Below, piece by piece: positions 46,798-55,498 of a DNA stretch of 64,000 nt. Position 1 is the first letter of the stretch. The number at the start of each line of letters is the position of its first letter. This stretch comes from CAVTBT01 sp963733065 (GTDB lineage Bacteria; Actinomycetota; Thermoleophilia; Gaiellales; Gaiellaceae), in the NCBI GenBank assembly GCA_963733065.1, contig CAVTBT010000004.1, forward strand, positions 310,001 to 374,000, given 5' to 3'. The notes under the pieces were generated by a model. That model saw only the letters and a program-made list of their open reading frames with translations, was not told the DNA's origin and did no database searches. The translations under genes and the position numbers were made by a program.

Positions 46798-46825
46798 CGA
46801 ACCGGACGGGCGGCGGAGGCGAACC
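46798..46825 (+). promoter_or_regulatory. ECF-type promoter P1 (sigma-anti-sigma operon)
   Basis: -35 CGAACC (46798-46803), 16-nt spacer, -10 CGAACC (46820-46825). Same pattern as P2-P5, which suggests that the sigma factor drives its own gene. It lies 65 nt before the ATG at 46891. Confidence 0.62.
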
Positions 46826-46890
46826 ATCCCGCTGTGACCATTGCCGCGCCAGTGGTAGCGTGGGCCGTCCCCTCGGGGGAGGACGCGGCG

Positions 46891-47490
46891 ATGCGCGCGC
46901 GGAGGGATCTTGCTCACCTGTCCGACGAAGCCCTGGTGGCGCTGATCGCGCGCGGTCACGAGTCGGCCCTCGGCGAGCTCTACGATCGCCTGGGCCGCGT
47001 CGCGTACGGGCTTGCGTTCAGGATCCTCCGGGACGACTCGCTCGCCGAAGACGCCGTCCAGGAGGGCTTCCTCGCACTCTGGCGCACGGCCGCGGGGTTC
47101 GTGCCGGAGCGCGCCAAGGCGAGCACGTGGGTGCTCACGCTCGTCCATCGGCGGGCCGTCGATCTGGTGCGGCGCGAGGAGCGACGCCGCGCCGAGCCGC
47201 TCGAGGCCGAGATCGGCGTCGAGGGCGGTGGTGCGACGGCGGAGGACTCCGCGCTGCTCCGGCTGGAGCGGGAGCGCGTGCAGGGAGCGCTGCGCCAGCT
47301 GCCCGATGCGCAGCGCGAGGCGATCGAGCTCGCGTACTACGGAGGCTTTACGCAGTCGGAGCTGGCCGAGCGGCTCGGTCAGCCCATAGGCACCATCAAG
47401 AGCCGCATGTTCGCCGGCCTCTCGCGGCTGCGAGAGCTCCTCGACGAAGGCACTCTGGAAGGGACATGGAAGAGCGGATTCACGAGCTGA
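46891..47490 (+). CDS. ECF sigma factor
   Basis: A 199-aa sigma-70 family protein with region 2 (LGELYDRLGRVAYGLAFRILRDDSLAEDAVQEGFLALWRTA, res ~28-68) and region 4 (LRQLPDAQREAIELAYYGGFTQSELAERLGQPIGTIKSRMFAGLSRLREL, ~133-183), and no region 3 or 1.1. The ATG at 46891 has GGGGGAGGA 8 nt upstream. It overlaps the anti-sigma gene by 25 nt. The partner anti-sigma is RskA-like, as for SigK-type ECF factors. The repeated promoter pattern around it makes it the likely sigma for P1-P5. Confidence 0.93.
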   Translation: MRARRDLAHLSDEALVALIARGHESALGELYDRLGRVAYGLAFRILRDDSLAEDAVQEGFLALWRTAAGFVPERAKASTWVLTLVHRRAVDLVRREERRRAEPLEAEIGVEGGGATAEDSALLRLERERVQGALRQLPDAQREAIELAYYGGFTQSELAERLGQPIGTIKSRMFAGLSRLRELLDEGTLEGTWKSGFTS

Positions 47491-48164
47491 CGGCCGGCTA
47501 CGCCCTCGACGCCCTCGACGCGGACGAGCGCGGGCTCTACGAGGCGCACCTCGCCGGGTGCGGCCGCTGCCAGGACGAGCTCGCCTCGTTCTGGTCGGTC
47601 ACCGGATCGCTGGCCTACGCGGCGGCCGGCTCCGCGCCCGCGCCCTCGCCGGAGCTTCGCGGGCGCCTGCTCGAGCGCGCACGGGCCGAGCGGCCGAACG
47701 TGGTGCCGCTGCGCACCCGGCGTTGGGCGACGCCGGTGCTGGCGGCAGCCACTGCCGCGGCGGCCGTCGTAGCGGTCGGGCTCGGGCTCTGGGCATCGTC
47801 GCTCTCGGGCGACCTCGACGACACGCGCCGGGCGCTGGCGGACGAGCGCGCCGTCGCCCAGGTGCTGGCCGACCCGAACGCACAGTCGGTGGCGCTCAGC
47901 GGTGCGGACGGCCGTCTCGTGGTCTCCGAGTCGGGCATGGCCGCACTGGTCGTCGACGACCTCGACAGCCCGCCCGAGGGGAAGGCGTACGAGATCTGGG
48001 TGATCCGCGACGGGAACCCCGAGGCCGCGGGTCTCTTCGTCGACGGCCGGCTCGTGCCGGTGGAGCTGCCGGTCACCGACGACGCGACGGTGGCGGTCAC
48101 GCTCGAGGACGAGGAAGGCGCGACAGCCCCCACCGGCCAGCCGCTCTTTACCGCGCAGGTCTGA
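47466..48164 (+). CDS. RskA-like anti-sigma factor
   Basis: A 232-aa single-pass membrane protein. The cytosolic N-terminus has a zinc anti-sigma motif (H28-x3-C32-x2-C35 in YEAHLAGCGRC, preceded by HELTAGYALDALDADER); a transmembrane helix lies at ~85-108; the extracytoplasmic domain has the RskA pattern LADPNAQSVALSG, LVVDDLDSPPEGKAYEIWVI and LPVTDDATVAVTLE. It holds the sigma factor inactive until a signal outside the cell triggers release. The overlap with the sigma gene supports coupled synthesis. Confidence 0.93.
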   Translation: MEERIHELTAGYALDALDADERGLYEAHLAGCGRCQDELASFWSVTGSLAYAAAGSAPAPSPELRGRLLERARAERPNVVPLRTRRWATPVLAAATAAAAVVAVGLGLWASSLSGDLDDTRRALADERAVAQVLADPNAQSVALSGADGRLVVSESGMAALVVDDLDSPPEGKAYEIWVIRDGNPEAAGLFVDGRLVPVELPVTDDATVAVTLEDEEGATAPTGQPLFTAQV

Positions 48165-48287
48165 GCCGGGCGCAGCGCCGCGTCCGATCCAGCGGCACAC
48201 ATTCGTCACGGATTCGGCACGAACACGTCGCGGATCGGCGCCTGGAACGGCCCTGGGCCGGCCGACCGCGACCGTACACTCGTTCGG

Positions 48288-50294
48288 GTGAGCGAGCTGC
48301 TCCCCGCCCTCCAACGGTACTTCGGCTTCCCGGCCTTCAGGCCCGGCCAGGAGCGGGTCGTTCGCGCAGCCGTCGCCGGTGCGGACACGCTCGCGCTGAT
48401 GCCGACGGGCTCCGGCAAGTCGCTCACGTACCAGCTCGCGGCGATGCTACGGCCGCGCCCGACGCTCGTGCTGTCGCCGCTCATCGCGCTCATGAAGGAC
48501 CAGGTGGACAAGCTGCCGCCGGAGCTGGCGGCGGTGTCGACGTTCGTCAACTCGTCGCTGCCCCCCGAGGAGACCGCGCGGCGCGTCGCCGGGCTCGCCG
48601 AGGGGCGGTACCGGTTGCTGTACGCGGCCCCGGAGCGGCTGCGGCAGTACGAGTTCGTCGAGGCGCTGCATGCGGCCGGAGTCGGCTTCGTCGTCGTCGA
48701 CGAGGTGCACTGCGTGAGCATGTGGGGGCACGATTTCCGTCCGGACTACCTCTTCATCCGACGGGCGCTCGAGCGCCTTGGCTCGCCGCCCATGCTCGGA
48801 ATGACGGCGACCGCCTCACAGGCGACCGAGGTCGAGATCGCGGCCGCGCTCGGGCGGCAGTTCGATGTCGTTCGGACGTCCGTCGTGCGCCCGAACCTCC
48901 GCTACGACGTGGTCCGGGTCGAGGGCGAGGAGGATCGGCTCCGGTCGCTGCTGGAGCGGGTCCGCGCAACCCGCGGCGCGTCCGTCGTCGTCTACGCCCG
49001 CTCGCGCCGAAGCTGCGAGCGGCTGGCGCGCCTCCTCCGCCAGCACGGCGTCGCCGCGTTGCACTACCACGCCGGCCTCGAGAGCGAGGAGCGGACGCGC
49101 GCGCAGGATGCGTTCCTCGGCGGGCGCGTACAGGTCGTCGTCGCGACAACGGCATTCGGGATGGGCATCGACAAGCCGGACATCAGGCTCGTGCTGCTCT
49201 ACAACCTTCCGGACTCGCTCGAGAGCTACGTCCAGATGGTCGGTCGAGCGGGTCGGGACGGCGAGCCGAGCGACACCGTGCTGTTCGCCGGTCGGGCCGA
49301 TGCGCGGGCGCTCGAGCGGTTCGCCCTCGGCGACGTTCCGAGACGCGAGGAGCTCGCCGCGGTACTGCGCCTCGTCCGCGAGCGGCCGGTGCTCGACCCG
49401 GACGAGCTCGCCGGCGCCGTCGAGGAGGGCCGCGATCCGCGCGTTCTCGTCGGCATGCTCGAGCAGGTCGGTCTGCTCAGCCGCGGCTTCGACCAGGGCC
49501 GAGCGCTGCAGGTGTCCGTCCCGCCCCCGCCCGCGGACGCGGGAGCGCGGATCGACGAGTTGCTCCGGCGGTCGGCGACGGTCGCGCGCGAACGCGCCAA
49601 GCGGCTGATCGGCTTCGCGGAGGGCGACCGCTGCCGGCACGCACAGGTCGCGGAGCACTTCGGCGAGGAGCTGTCCGGGCCGTGCGGCGCGTGCGACGTG
49701 TGCGCGCCGCGGATCACCGCGGGTGCATCGAGCGCGGCACGCGCCGAGCAGGACGCCCGCGCGCGACCTCTGCCGATCGACGCCGGTGCCGCGATCCTCG
49801 CCGCGCTCTCCTCGCTCGAGTGGCCGCTCGGGCGTACGGGGCTCGCCGCGATGCTGCACGGCTCCGTGTCCGCGCCGCCATCGGCGCGCCGTTCGCAGCA
49901 CTTCGGCGTCCTCGCCGGCGTGACTCAGGCGAACGTCAAGCGGTGGATCCGGCTGCTCGAGACCACCGGGTGCCTGGAGACGTACGAGACCGAGGACGGC
50001 TTCAGGCTGCTGCGGGCGGTTCCGGGAGCCGACCCGCCGCGAATCGCGACGGGCGCGGGCGATTCACCGGCCGATCAGGGACTGTTCGAGCGGCTGCGCA
50101 GCTGGCGCCTGGAACGTGCGCAACGGGACGCCGTTCCGGCGTACGTCGTCCTCCACGACCGCACACTGCAGGAGCTCGCGAGCTCCAAGCCGCGCTCTCC
50201 AGCCGACCTCGCGCTCGTGAACGGCTTCGGGCCGACGAAGCTCGAGCGCTACGGCGACGACGTGCTCGCTGTGATCGCAGCGGCTGCCGGCTGA
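48288..50294 (+). CDS. recQ: RecQ-family ATP-dependent DNA helicase
   Basis: A 668-aa SF2 helicase. Walker A is MPTGSGKS (K44), the Walker B box reads DEVH (138-141) rather than the usual DEAH/DECH, motif III is GMTATA, motif VI is QMVGRAGRDG, and a zinc-binding four-Cys cluster occurs in DRCRHAQVAEHFGEELSGPCGACDVC. A C-terminal HRDC domain follows (PAYVVLHDRTLQELA, LVNGFGPTKLERYGDDVLAVI). The start is GTG 48288. It unwinds DNA 3' to 5' in recombination and repair. The 123-bp gap upstream shows no clear promoter. Confidence 0.95.
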   Translation: MSELLPALQRYFGFPAFRPGQERVVRAAVAGADTLALMPTGSGKSLTYQLAAMLRPRPTLVLSPLIALMKDQVDKLPPELAAVSTFVNSSLPPEETARRVAGLAEGRYRLLYAAPERLRQYEFVEALHAAGVGFVVVDEVHCVSMWGHDFRPDYLFIRRALERLGSPPMLGMTATASQATEVEIAAALGRQFDVVRTSVVRPNLRYDVVRVEGEEDRLRSLLERVRATRGASVVVYARSRRSCERLARLLRQHGVAALHYHAGLESEERTRAQDAFLGGRVQVVVATTAFGMGIDKPDIRLVLLYNLPDSLESYVQMVGRAGRDGEPSDTVLFAGRADARALERFALGDVPRREELAAVLRLVRERPVLDPDELAGAVEEGRDPRVLVGMLEQVGLLSRGFDQGRALQVSVPPPPADAGARIDELLRRSATVARERAKRLIGFAEGDRCRHAQVAEHFGEELSGPCGACDVCAPRITAGASSAARAEQDARARPLPIDAGAAILAALSSLEWPLGRTGLAAMLHGSVSAPPSARRSQHFGVLAGVTQANVKRWIRLLETTGCLETYETEDGFRLLRAVPGADPPRIATGAGDSPADQGLFERLRSWRLERAQRDAVPAYVVLHDRTLQELASSKPRSPADLALVNGFGPTKLERYGDDVLAVIAAAAG

Positions 50295-50325
50295 TCGGAG
50301 GGCGCGGGAGGCTACCATTCTCGCC

Positions 50326-52755
50326 TTGCGGTCCCGACGGACAGACGGTGCGCCGCGCTCTCGTCGACGGCGGCGGATTCGGAAGCTTCGTCTGCTGGGT
50401 CTCCTCGCCGTGCTGATGCTGCTGAGCGCGGTGGCGTTCGGCTTCGGCCTCGTGAAGGCGATCTCGGAGGAGGTCCCGCTCCTCGACCCGGCGCGCGTCC
50501 AGCAGACCGAGCGGAACGGCGTCATCTACGACCGCACCGGCAACCGCGTGCTCGCGGTGCTCCGCGGCTCCGAGAGCCGCACGCTCGTCGAGTCCGACGA
50601 GATCTCGAACTGGATGAAGCAGGCGATCGTCGCGATCGAGGACCGCCGCTACTGGGAGCACAGCGGCGTCGACATCCGCGCGGTCGGGCGTGCGCTCTGG
50701 GAGGACGTCCGCCAGCAGAAGGTGGTCGAGGGCGGTTCCACCATCACGCAGCAGTTCGTGAAGAACGTCTGGCTCCAGGATCAGCGCTCGATCGGCCGCA
50801 AGGTGCGCGAGGCGGCGCTCGCGTGGCAGCTGACCCAGCAGTGGAGCAAGGAACGGATCCTCACGGCGTACCTCAACACGATCTACTTCGGGAACGGCGC
50901 CTACGGCGTGCAGCAGGCGGCGCAGACGTACTTCGGCCACGGCGCGCGCGACCTGACGCTGCCGGAGGCGGCGCTCCTCGCCGGCATCCCGGCCGACCCG
51001 ACGCTCTACGACCCCGTCCGGAACCCGCGGCGGGCGGAGGAGCGGCGGCGCACGGTACTCCGGGCGATGCTCGAGCAGAACGACATCGACCAGGTCGACT
51101 TCGCGCGCGCCGACCGCGTACCGCTGCCCAAGCCGGAGGAGGTGCACCTTCCGGGGACGCAGGGGACGGAGGGCCAGTACTTCGTCAACTACGTCAAGGA
51201 GCAGCTGATCGAGGAGAAGGGCGCGTCACGGGTCTTCGGTGGCGGGCTGCGGGTGACCACGACGATCGACCTCGAGCTGCAGCGTCTTGCCCGCGCCTCC
51301 ATCGACAAGGTGTTGCGCGACCCCGAGGGGCCGTCCGCCTCGCTCGTCGCGATCGACCCGCGCACCGGCGAGGTGCTCGCGATGGTCGGGGGCAGGAACT
51401 ATCGCGAGAGCCAGTTCAATCTCGCCGCGCAGGCTGCGCGCCAGCCGGGGTCGGCGTTCAAGCCGTTCGTCCTCGCCGCCGCTCTGCACCAGGGCATCTC
51501 GCCCTCGACGAGCTTCGAGTCGAAGCCCCAGCAGATCCCGATGGGCGACAAGGTCTGGACCGTCTCGAACTACGAGGACACCTACCTCGGGCGCACCGAC
51601 GTCGAGACCGGCACCGTCACGTCGGACAACTCGGTCTACGCGCAGCTGACCCTCCTCGTCGGCGCCAACCGCGTCGCCAAGGTCGCCCGCGAGCTCGGCG
51701 TGCAGAGCCCGCTGTCGCCCTACTACGCGATCGGGCTGGGCGTCGAAGAGGTGAACCCGCTCGAGATGGCCCGCGCCTACGCGACGTTCGCGAACGGCGG
51801 CCGGCGCATCGACGGGTCGATCTTCGGCAACCGGCCGCGCGTGATCCGTGAGCTGGTCGACGAGGACGGACGCACCGTCAAGAACGTGCCGCAGCCGACA
51901 CGCGTGCTCGGGCCGGCGCGGAACGCGATCCTCACCTCGATCCTCGAAGACGTCGTCCAGAGCGGCACCGGTCGGCGGGCGGCGATCCCGGGCCGTGACG
52001 TAGCGGGCAAGACCGGCACGACGGAGAACTACGGCGACGCGTGGTTCGTGGGCTACACGCCGCAGCTCGCGGTCGCCGTCTGGGTCGGTTACCCGTCGAC
52101 GCTGCGGCCGATGCTCACCGAGTACGACGGCGACGCGGTCGCGGGTGGCACGTTCCCCGCCGAGATCTTCAAGACGTTCGTCGAGCGCGCGCTCGTGGAC
52201 CAGGAGCGCGAGACGTTCCCTGCGGCGCCGTACCTCGCCGCACAGGCGCGCCTGGTTGTACGACGCGGCGGTGAGCTCGCGGTCGACAACGGGATCTGCC
52301 GTAACACGCATGAGGTCGTCTACTTCGCCGGGTGGGGGCCGAAACGGATGGCGGACTGCAAGACCAACGAGGTGGCGGTGCCGCGCGTCGTCGGCCGCCC
52401 GCTCGCGGCAGCGCGTGAGCGCCTGGCCGCGCAGCCGCTCGGCGCCCAGATCGTCGAGGTGCCGTCGAAGCCCGGCCAGCGGCCGGGGCTCGTTGTCTCC
52501 CAGGATCCCCGGCGCGGCTTCCTCGCGTCCTACGACCAGGTCGTCCTGTACGTGACGAAGGCGAAGGACGGCGTGGTGCCGGATCTCGTCGGGTCGCCGG
52601 TCGGCGCCGCGGAACAGCGGCTGCGACGGTTGAAGCTCCTGCCCGCGATCAGCTGGGGCGACGGGCCGCCCGGGACGGTCGTCGCGCAGCAGCCCAGGCC
52701 AGGAGTCACGGCTGCGCCCGGGCTCCGGGTGCAGCTCGTCGTCGCACGGGGCTAG
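50326..52755 (+). CDS. Bifunctional penicillin-binding protein (class A) with two PASTA domains
   Basis: An 809-aa membrane peptidoglycan synthase. A basic N-terminus and one transmembrane helix (LRLLGLLAVLMLLSAVAFGFGLV) lead to the GT51 glycosyltransferase (AIVAIEDRRYWEHSGVD, GGSTITQQFVKN, LNTIYFGNGAYG) and the transpeptidase with SAFK (S about 373), SDN and KTGTT (about 561). The C-terminus holds two PASTA modules (VPRVVGRPLAAARERLAAQ... and VVPDLVGSPVGAAEQRLRRLKLLP). The start is a TTG at 50326; an in-frame start further on would cut the basic N-terminus. It should polymerise and cross-link peptidoglycan. Confidence 0.95.
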   Translation: MRSRRTDGAPRSRRRRRIRKLRLLGLLAVLMLLSAVAFGFGLVKAISEEVPLLDPARVQQTERNGVIYDRTGNRVLAVLRGSESRTLVESDEISNWMKQAIVAIEDRRYWEHSGVDIRAVGRALWEDVRQQKVVEGGSTITQQFVKNVWLQDQRSIGRKVREAALAWQLTQQWSKERILTAYLNTIYFGNGAYGVQQAAQTYFGHGARDLTLPEAALLAGIPADPTLYDPVRNPRRAEERRRTVLRAMLEQNDIDQVDFARADRVPLPKPEEVHLPGTQGTEGQYFVNYVKEQLIEEKGASRVFGGGLRVTTTIDLELQRLARASIDKVLRDPEGPSASLVAIDPRTGEVLAMVGGRNYRESQFNLAAQAARQPGSAFKPFVLAAALHQGISPSTSFESKPQQIPMGDKVWTVSNYEDTYLGRTDVETGTVTSDNSVYAQLTLLVGANRVAKVARELGVQSPLSPYYAIGLGVEEVNPLEMARAYATFANGGRRIDGSIFGNRPRVIRELVDEDGRTVKNVPQPTRVLGPARNAILTSILEDVVQSGTGRRAAIPGRDVAGKTGTTENYGDAWFVGYTPQLAVAVWVGYPSTLRPMLTEYDGDAVAGGTFPAEIFKTFVERALVDQERETFPAAPYLAAQARLVVRRGGELAVDNGICRNTHEVVYFAGWGPKRMADCKTNEVAVPRVVGRPLAAARERLAAQPLGAQIVEVPSKPGQRPGLVVSQDPRRGFLASYDQVVLYVTKAKDGVVPDLVGSPVGAAEQRLRRLKLLPAISWGDGPPGTVVAQQPRPGVTAAPGLRVQLVVARG

Positions 52756-52781
52756 CGGAACGCCGGAGCAGCACAGCCCGT

Positions 52782-53345
52782 CTAGGCGGGAGGCGCGGGC
52801 CGGCTGAGGAAGCGCGACCCGGCCTGCACATAGCGCCAGGGCAGCTCGGCCGCACGGGTGATGCCGATCCGACGCGCCGCGGTCACGACGGTCTCCTCGC
52901 TCGGAGCATGGATCTCGAACGGCGGACGGTCGAGGCGCAGCCCGTCGTGCTCCCGCGAGACGCCGAGCGCCTGGCACAGGCGTCCCGGCCCGGAGCAGAG
53001 CAGCCGGATCTCGTCGAGCCCACGCCGCTCGCGCATGCGCTCGAGGCCGTCCGTCGGCTCGAGCGCGCGCAGCAGCACCGCGGCCGGGACCCCCTCGCCG
53101 CCGCACACGAGGTTGAGGCACCAGTGGATGCCGTACGAGCGGTAGACGTACGCCTGTCCCGCTGGCCCGAACATCGAGGCGTTCCTGGCTGTACGTCCGC
53201 GGAAGCCGTGCGCGGCCGGGTCATCGTGGTCGTAGGCCTCGACCTCGACGATGGTGCCGCCGACGCCGTCCACGAGCAGGGTCGCGCCGACGAGCTCCCG
53301 AGCGACCTCGTTCACATCGCGCGCGAAGAAGTCAGGGCTCAGCAC
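52782..53345 (-). CDS. 3-methyladenine DNA glycosylase (Mpg/AAG family)
   Basis: A 187-aa base-excision enzyme. Family blocks are VEVEAYDHDDPAAHGFRGRTARNASMFGPAGQAYVYRSYGIHWCLN, where the catalytic Glu lies in EVEAY, then AAVLLRALEP and SGPGRLCQALGV. It removes alkylated purines. GTG 53345 lies 14 nt inside the end of the MFS gene, so the two genes are probably co-transcribed. Confidence 0.93.
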   Translation of the reverse strand: MLSPDFFARDVNEVARELVGATLLVDGVGGTIVEVEAYDHDDPAAHGFRGRTARNASMFGPAGQAYVYRSYGIHWCLNLVCGGEGVPAAVLLRALEPTDGLERMRERRGLDEIRLLCSGPGRLCQALGVSREHDGLRLDRPPFEIHAPSEETVVTAARRIGITRAAELPWRYVQAGSRFLSRPAPPA

Positions 53346-54627
53346 GAGGCTTCTTTGCGTCGTAGCGGGCGAGTGCCGGAAGCGCGAGGCCGATGACGAT
53401 CGTCCCGAGCACGCAGACGACGCCGCCGGAGACGATGGAGAACCGCACGCTCGTCAGCGAGGCGACGAGGCCGGCCTCGACGTTCCCGAGCGTCGGCGCG
53501 CTCGCCACCTGCGCGAACTCGATTCCGGCCAGCCTGCCCCGCATCGACTCGGTGGTCGCCGTGAGCATGATCGCGCTTCGGAACACGGCGCTGATCAGGT
53601 CGGCGCCACCTGCGACCGCGAGCAGCAGCAGCGCGAGCGGCAGCGACTCGGCGAAGCCGAACGCCGTGATCGCCGCCCCCCAGCCGGCCGCGGCGATCAG
53701 CACGGCGAGCCCCTGCCGGCGCACGTGCCCCGTCCAGCCGGAGAGGAGCGAGCAGACCAGCGCACCCGCATACGGCGCGGCATAGAGGTACCCCACGGTC
53801 TGGGCGCCGCCGCCGAAGCGCTCATCGGCCAGCGCCGGGAAGAGCGCGCTCGGCATGCCGAAGACCATGGCGTTCGCGTCTACCAGAAACGACCCCAGCA
53901 CGACGCGCTGGTTGCGCAGGTAGCGGAACCCCTGCACCACCGACCGCAGCCCCGGCCGATCGGCGTCCGGCGACGCCGGGATGCGCGGCAGCGCGAACAC
54001 CGCGGCGAGCGACGCCGCGAACGACACGGCGTCGACGGCGTACGTCAGCGACAAGCCGATCGCCGCGATCAGCACACCGCCGAGCGCGGGCCCGGCGACC
54101 GCGCCGAAGTTCGAATAGATGCCATTCAGTGCCGCGGCGGCCGGCAACTGCTCGGGGGTGACGAGATGCGGGGTCAGCGAGCGCATGGCTCCGACTCCCA
54201 GACAGAACGACGACGCCGCAGCGAAGCCCAGGACGTACAGCGCCCAGACCCTCGGCTCGTCGAGCGAGGCGTTGACGACGAAGCCGACGGCCGTGAGAGC
54301 CAGCGCCGACTCCGTCACGATCAGCAGGCTTCGCCGGTCGACGGCGTCCGCGATCGACCCGCCGACGAGCGTCAGCGTCAGCAGCGGCACCAGCTCGACG
54401 AGGCTGACGAGCGCGACGGCGAGCGTCGACCCGGTCAGCTCGTACATCTGGAACGGCACGGCGATCGCCGCCACCTGGCTGCCGACGAACGAGATCATCT
54501 GCCCGATCCACAGCCAGCGGAACGGCCGCGACTCGCGCAGCGGGCCGATGTCGACCGCGACCCGCGCCAGCAGCTCCCGCACCCCCGGCCGGTCGGCACC
54601 CGGCGGCGTCTCGGGGTGCTGCTCCAC
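53332..54627 (-). CDS. MFS transporter (EntS/MFS_3-like)
   Basis: A 431-aa major facilitator with about 12 transmembrane segments: PFRWLWIGQMISFVGSQVAAIAVPFQMYELTGS, GGSIADAVDRRSLLIVTE (the A-x-D-R-x-x-R motif after TM2), TYAVDAVSFAASLAAVFAL and a second half after a short central loop (RIPASPDADRPGLRSVVQGF). This subgroup includes siderophore and drug exporters. The start is GTG 54627. Its substrate is unknown. Confidence 0.9.
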   Translation of the reverse strand: MEQHPETPPGADRPGVRELLARVAVDIGPLRESRPFRWLWIGQMISFVGSQVAAIAVPFQMYELTGSTLAVALVSLVELVPLLTLTLVGGSIADAVDRRSLLIVTESALALTAVGFVVNASLDEPRVWALYVLGFAAASSFCLGVGAMRSLTPHLVTPEQLPAAAALNGIYSNFGAVAGPALGGVLIAAIGLSLTYAVDAVSFAASLAAVFALPRIPASPDADRPGLRSVVQGFRYLRNQRVVLGSFLVDANAMVFGMPSALFPALADERFGGGAQTVGYLYAAPYAGALVCSLLSGWTGHVRRQGLAVLIAAAGWGAAITAFGFAESLPLALLLLAVAGGADLISAVFRSAIMLTATTESMRGRLAGIEFAQVASAPTLGNVEAGLVASLTSVRFSIVSGGVVCVLGTIVIGLALPALARYDAKKPRAEP

Positions 54628-54633
54628 TCCCCG

Positions 54634-54972
54634 CTAGAACAGCTGCTGGGACTCGCCGCTGCGCGTGCTCGACTCGAGCAGGCGGCGGGCTCGCCGACCG
54701 AGATCGGCCAGGTCGACGCGACCCTCCTCGGCGGCGTGCGCGAGCCGTTCCGCGAGCTCGAGCGCGTCGTCGAGGACGGCCGTGCTCGCCGCCGCGTCCT
54801 GACCCATGTCGTGCAGGATCGTCCGCTCGGTGCGGCCGGCGACGAGCGGATCCGAGACTCCCTCGACCCAGACGAGGGTGCGCCTGCCGGTGCCGCGCTC
54901 GTCGCCTGTGATCGGCTGGAGCGCGTAGATGCGGTCTGCCCGCGCCCACTTGCCGAACCCGAGGAACACCAT
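54634..54972 (-). CDS. Small protein, RemA/DUF370-like N-terminus
   Basis: A 112-aa protein. The first 55 residues (MVFLGFGKWARADRIYALQPI, then RRTLVWVEGVSDPLVAGRTERTIL) recall the RemA/DUF370 pattern (IGFGN-x-x-x-A-x-R-I-x-A ... R-T-x-x-V-I-x-x-x-x-x), a DNA-binding oligomer in biofilm control; the rest is helical (ALELAERLAHAAEEGRVDLADLGRRARRLLESS). The similarity is seen by eye and is not strong. The start is ATG 54972, overlapping the first codon of the divergent DUF427 gene; a GTG at 54987 is an alternative. Confidence 0.6.
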   Translation of the reverse strand: MVFLGFGKWARADRIYALQPITGDERGTGRRTLVWVEGVSDPLVAGRTERTILHDMGQDAAASTAVLDDALELAERLAHAAEEGRVDLADLGRRARRLLESSTRSGESQQLF

Positions 54973-55468
54973 GCGTGTCGGTTCCACCGTGCGGCACAGT
55001 ATCCATGTGGAGTCGGTCTGGGACTACCCGCGCCCGCCGCGCGTCGAGCCGACGTCGAAGCGCATCACGATCCTCCTCGGAGGCGACACGGTCGTGGACA
55101 GCGTGCGCGCCCACCGCGTTCTCGAGACGAGCCATCCGCCCGTCTACTACGTCCCGCTCGAGGACGTTGCCGCCGGCTGCCTGGAGCGAAGCGGCGGCCG
55201 GACGACGTTCTGCGAATGGAAGGGCACGGCCTCGTACTACGACGTGGTGGCCGGCGGCCGGCGCGCTGAGCGCGCCGCCTGGACCTACCCGTCGCCCCTG
55301 GCGGGGTTCGAGGCCATCCGCGGCGCTGTGGCGTTCTACTGCGGCCCGATGGACGCCTGCCTCGTGGACGGCGAGCAGGCGACGCCCCAGCCCGGCGGGT
55401 TCTACGGCGGATGGGTGACGAGCGACGTCGAGGGGCCGTTCAAGGGAGCCGCCGACACGGCCGGCTGA
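54971..55468 (+). CDS. DUF427 family protein
   Basis: A 165-aa protein with the DUF427 hallmarks: HVESVWDYPRPPRVEPTSKRITILLGGDTVVDSVRAHRVLETSHPPVYYVPLEDV, then TTFCEWKGTASYYDVVAGG and AFYCGPMDACLVDGEQATPQPGGFYGGWVT. The family fold is a small beta barrel of unknown catalytic function, common in actinobacteria. ATG 54971 is used; GTG 54989 (MRHSIHVESVW) is also plausible. Confidence 0.88.
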   Translation: MRVGSTVRHSIHVESVWDYPRPPRVEPTSKRITILLGGDTVVDSVRAHRVLETSHPPVYYVPLEDVAAGCLERSGGRTTFCEWKGTASYYDVVAGGRRAERAAWTYPSPLAGFEAIRGAVAFYCGPMDACLVDGEQATPQPGGFYGGWVTSDVEGPFKGAADTAG

Positions 55469-55498
55469 TGAGGACGCCCTCGGCCGGGCGCGAGAGGG

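Noticed and set aside
46826..46850. SigK-like CCATCC -35 box upstream of the sigma gene
   Set aside because: CCATCC is present at 46825-46830 but no CCGAAT-like -10 follows at 16-17 nt; the GAACC-N16-CGAAC element recurs five times and fits better.
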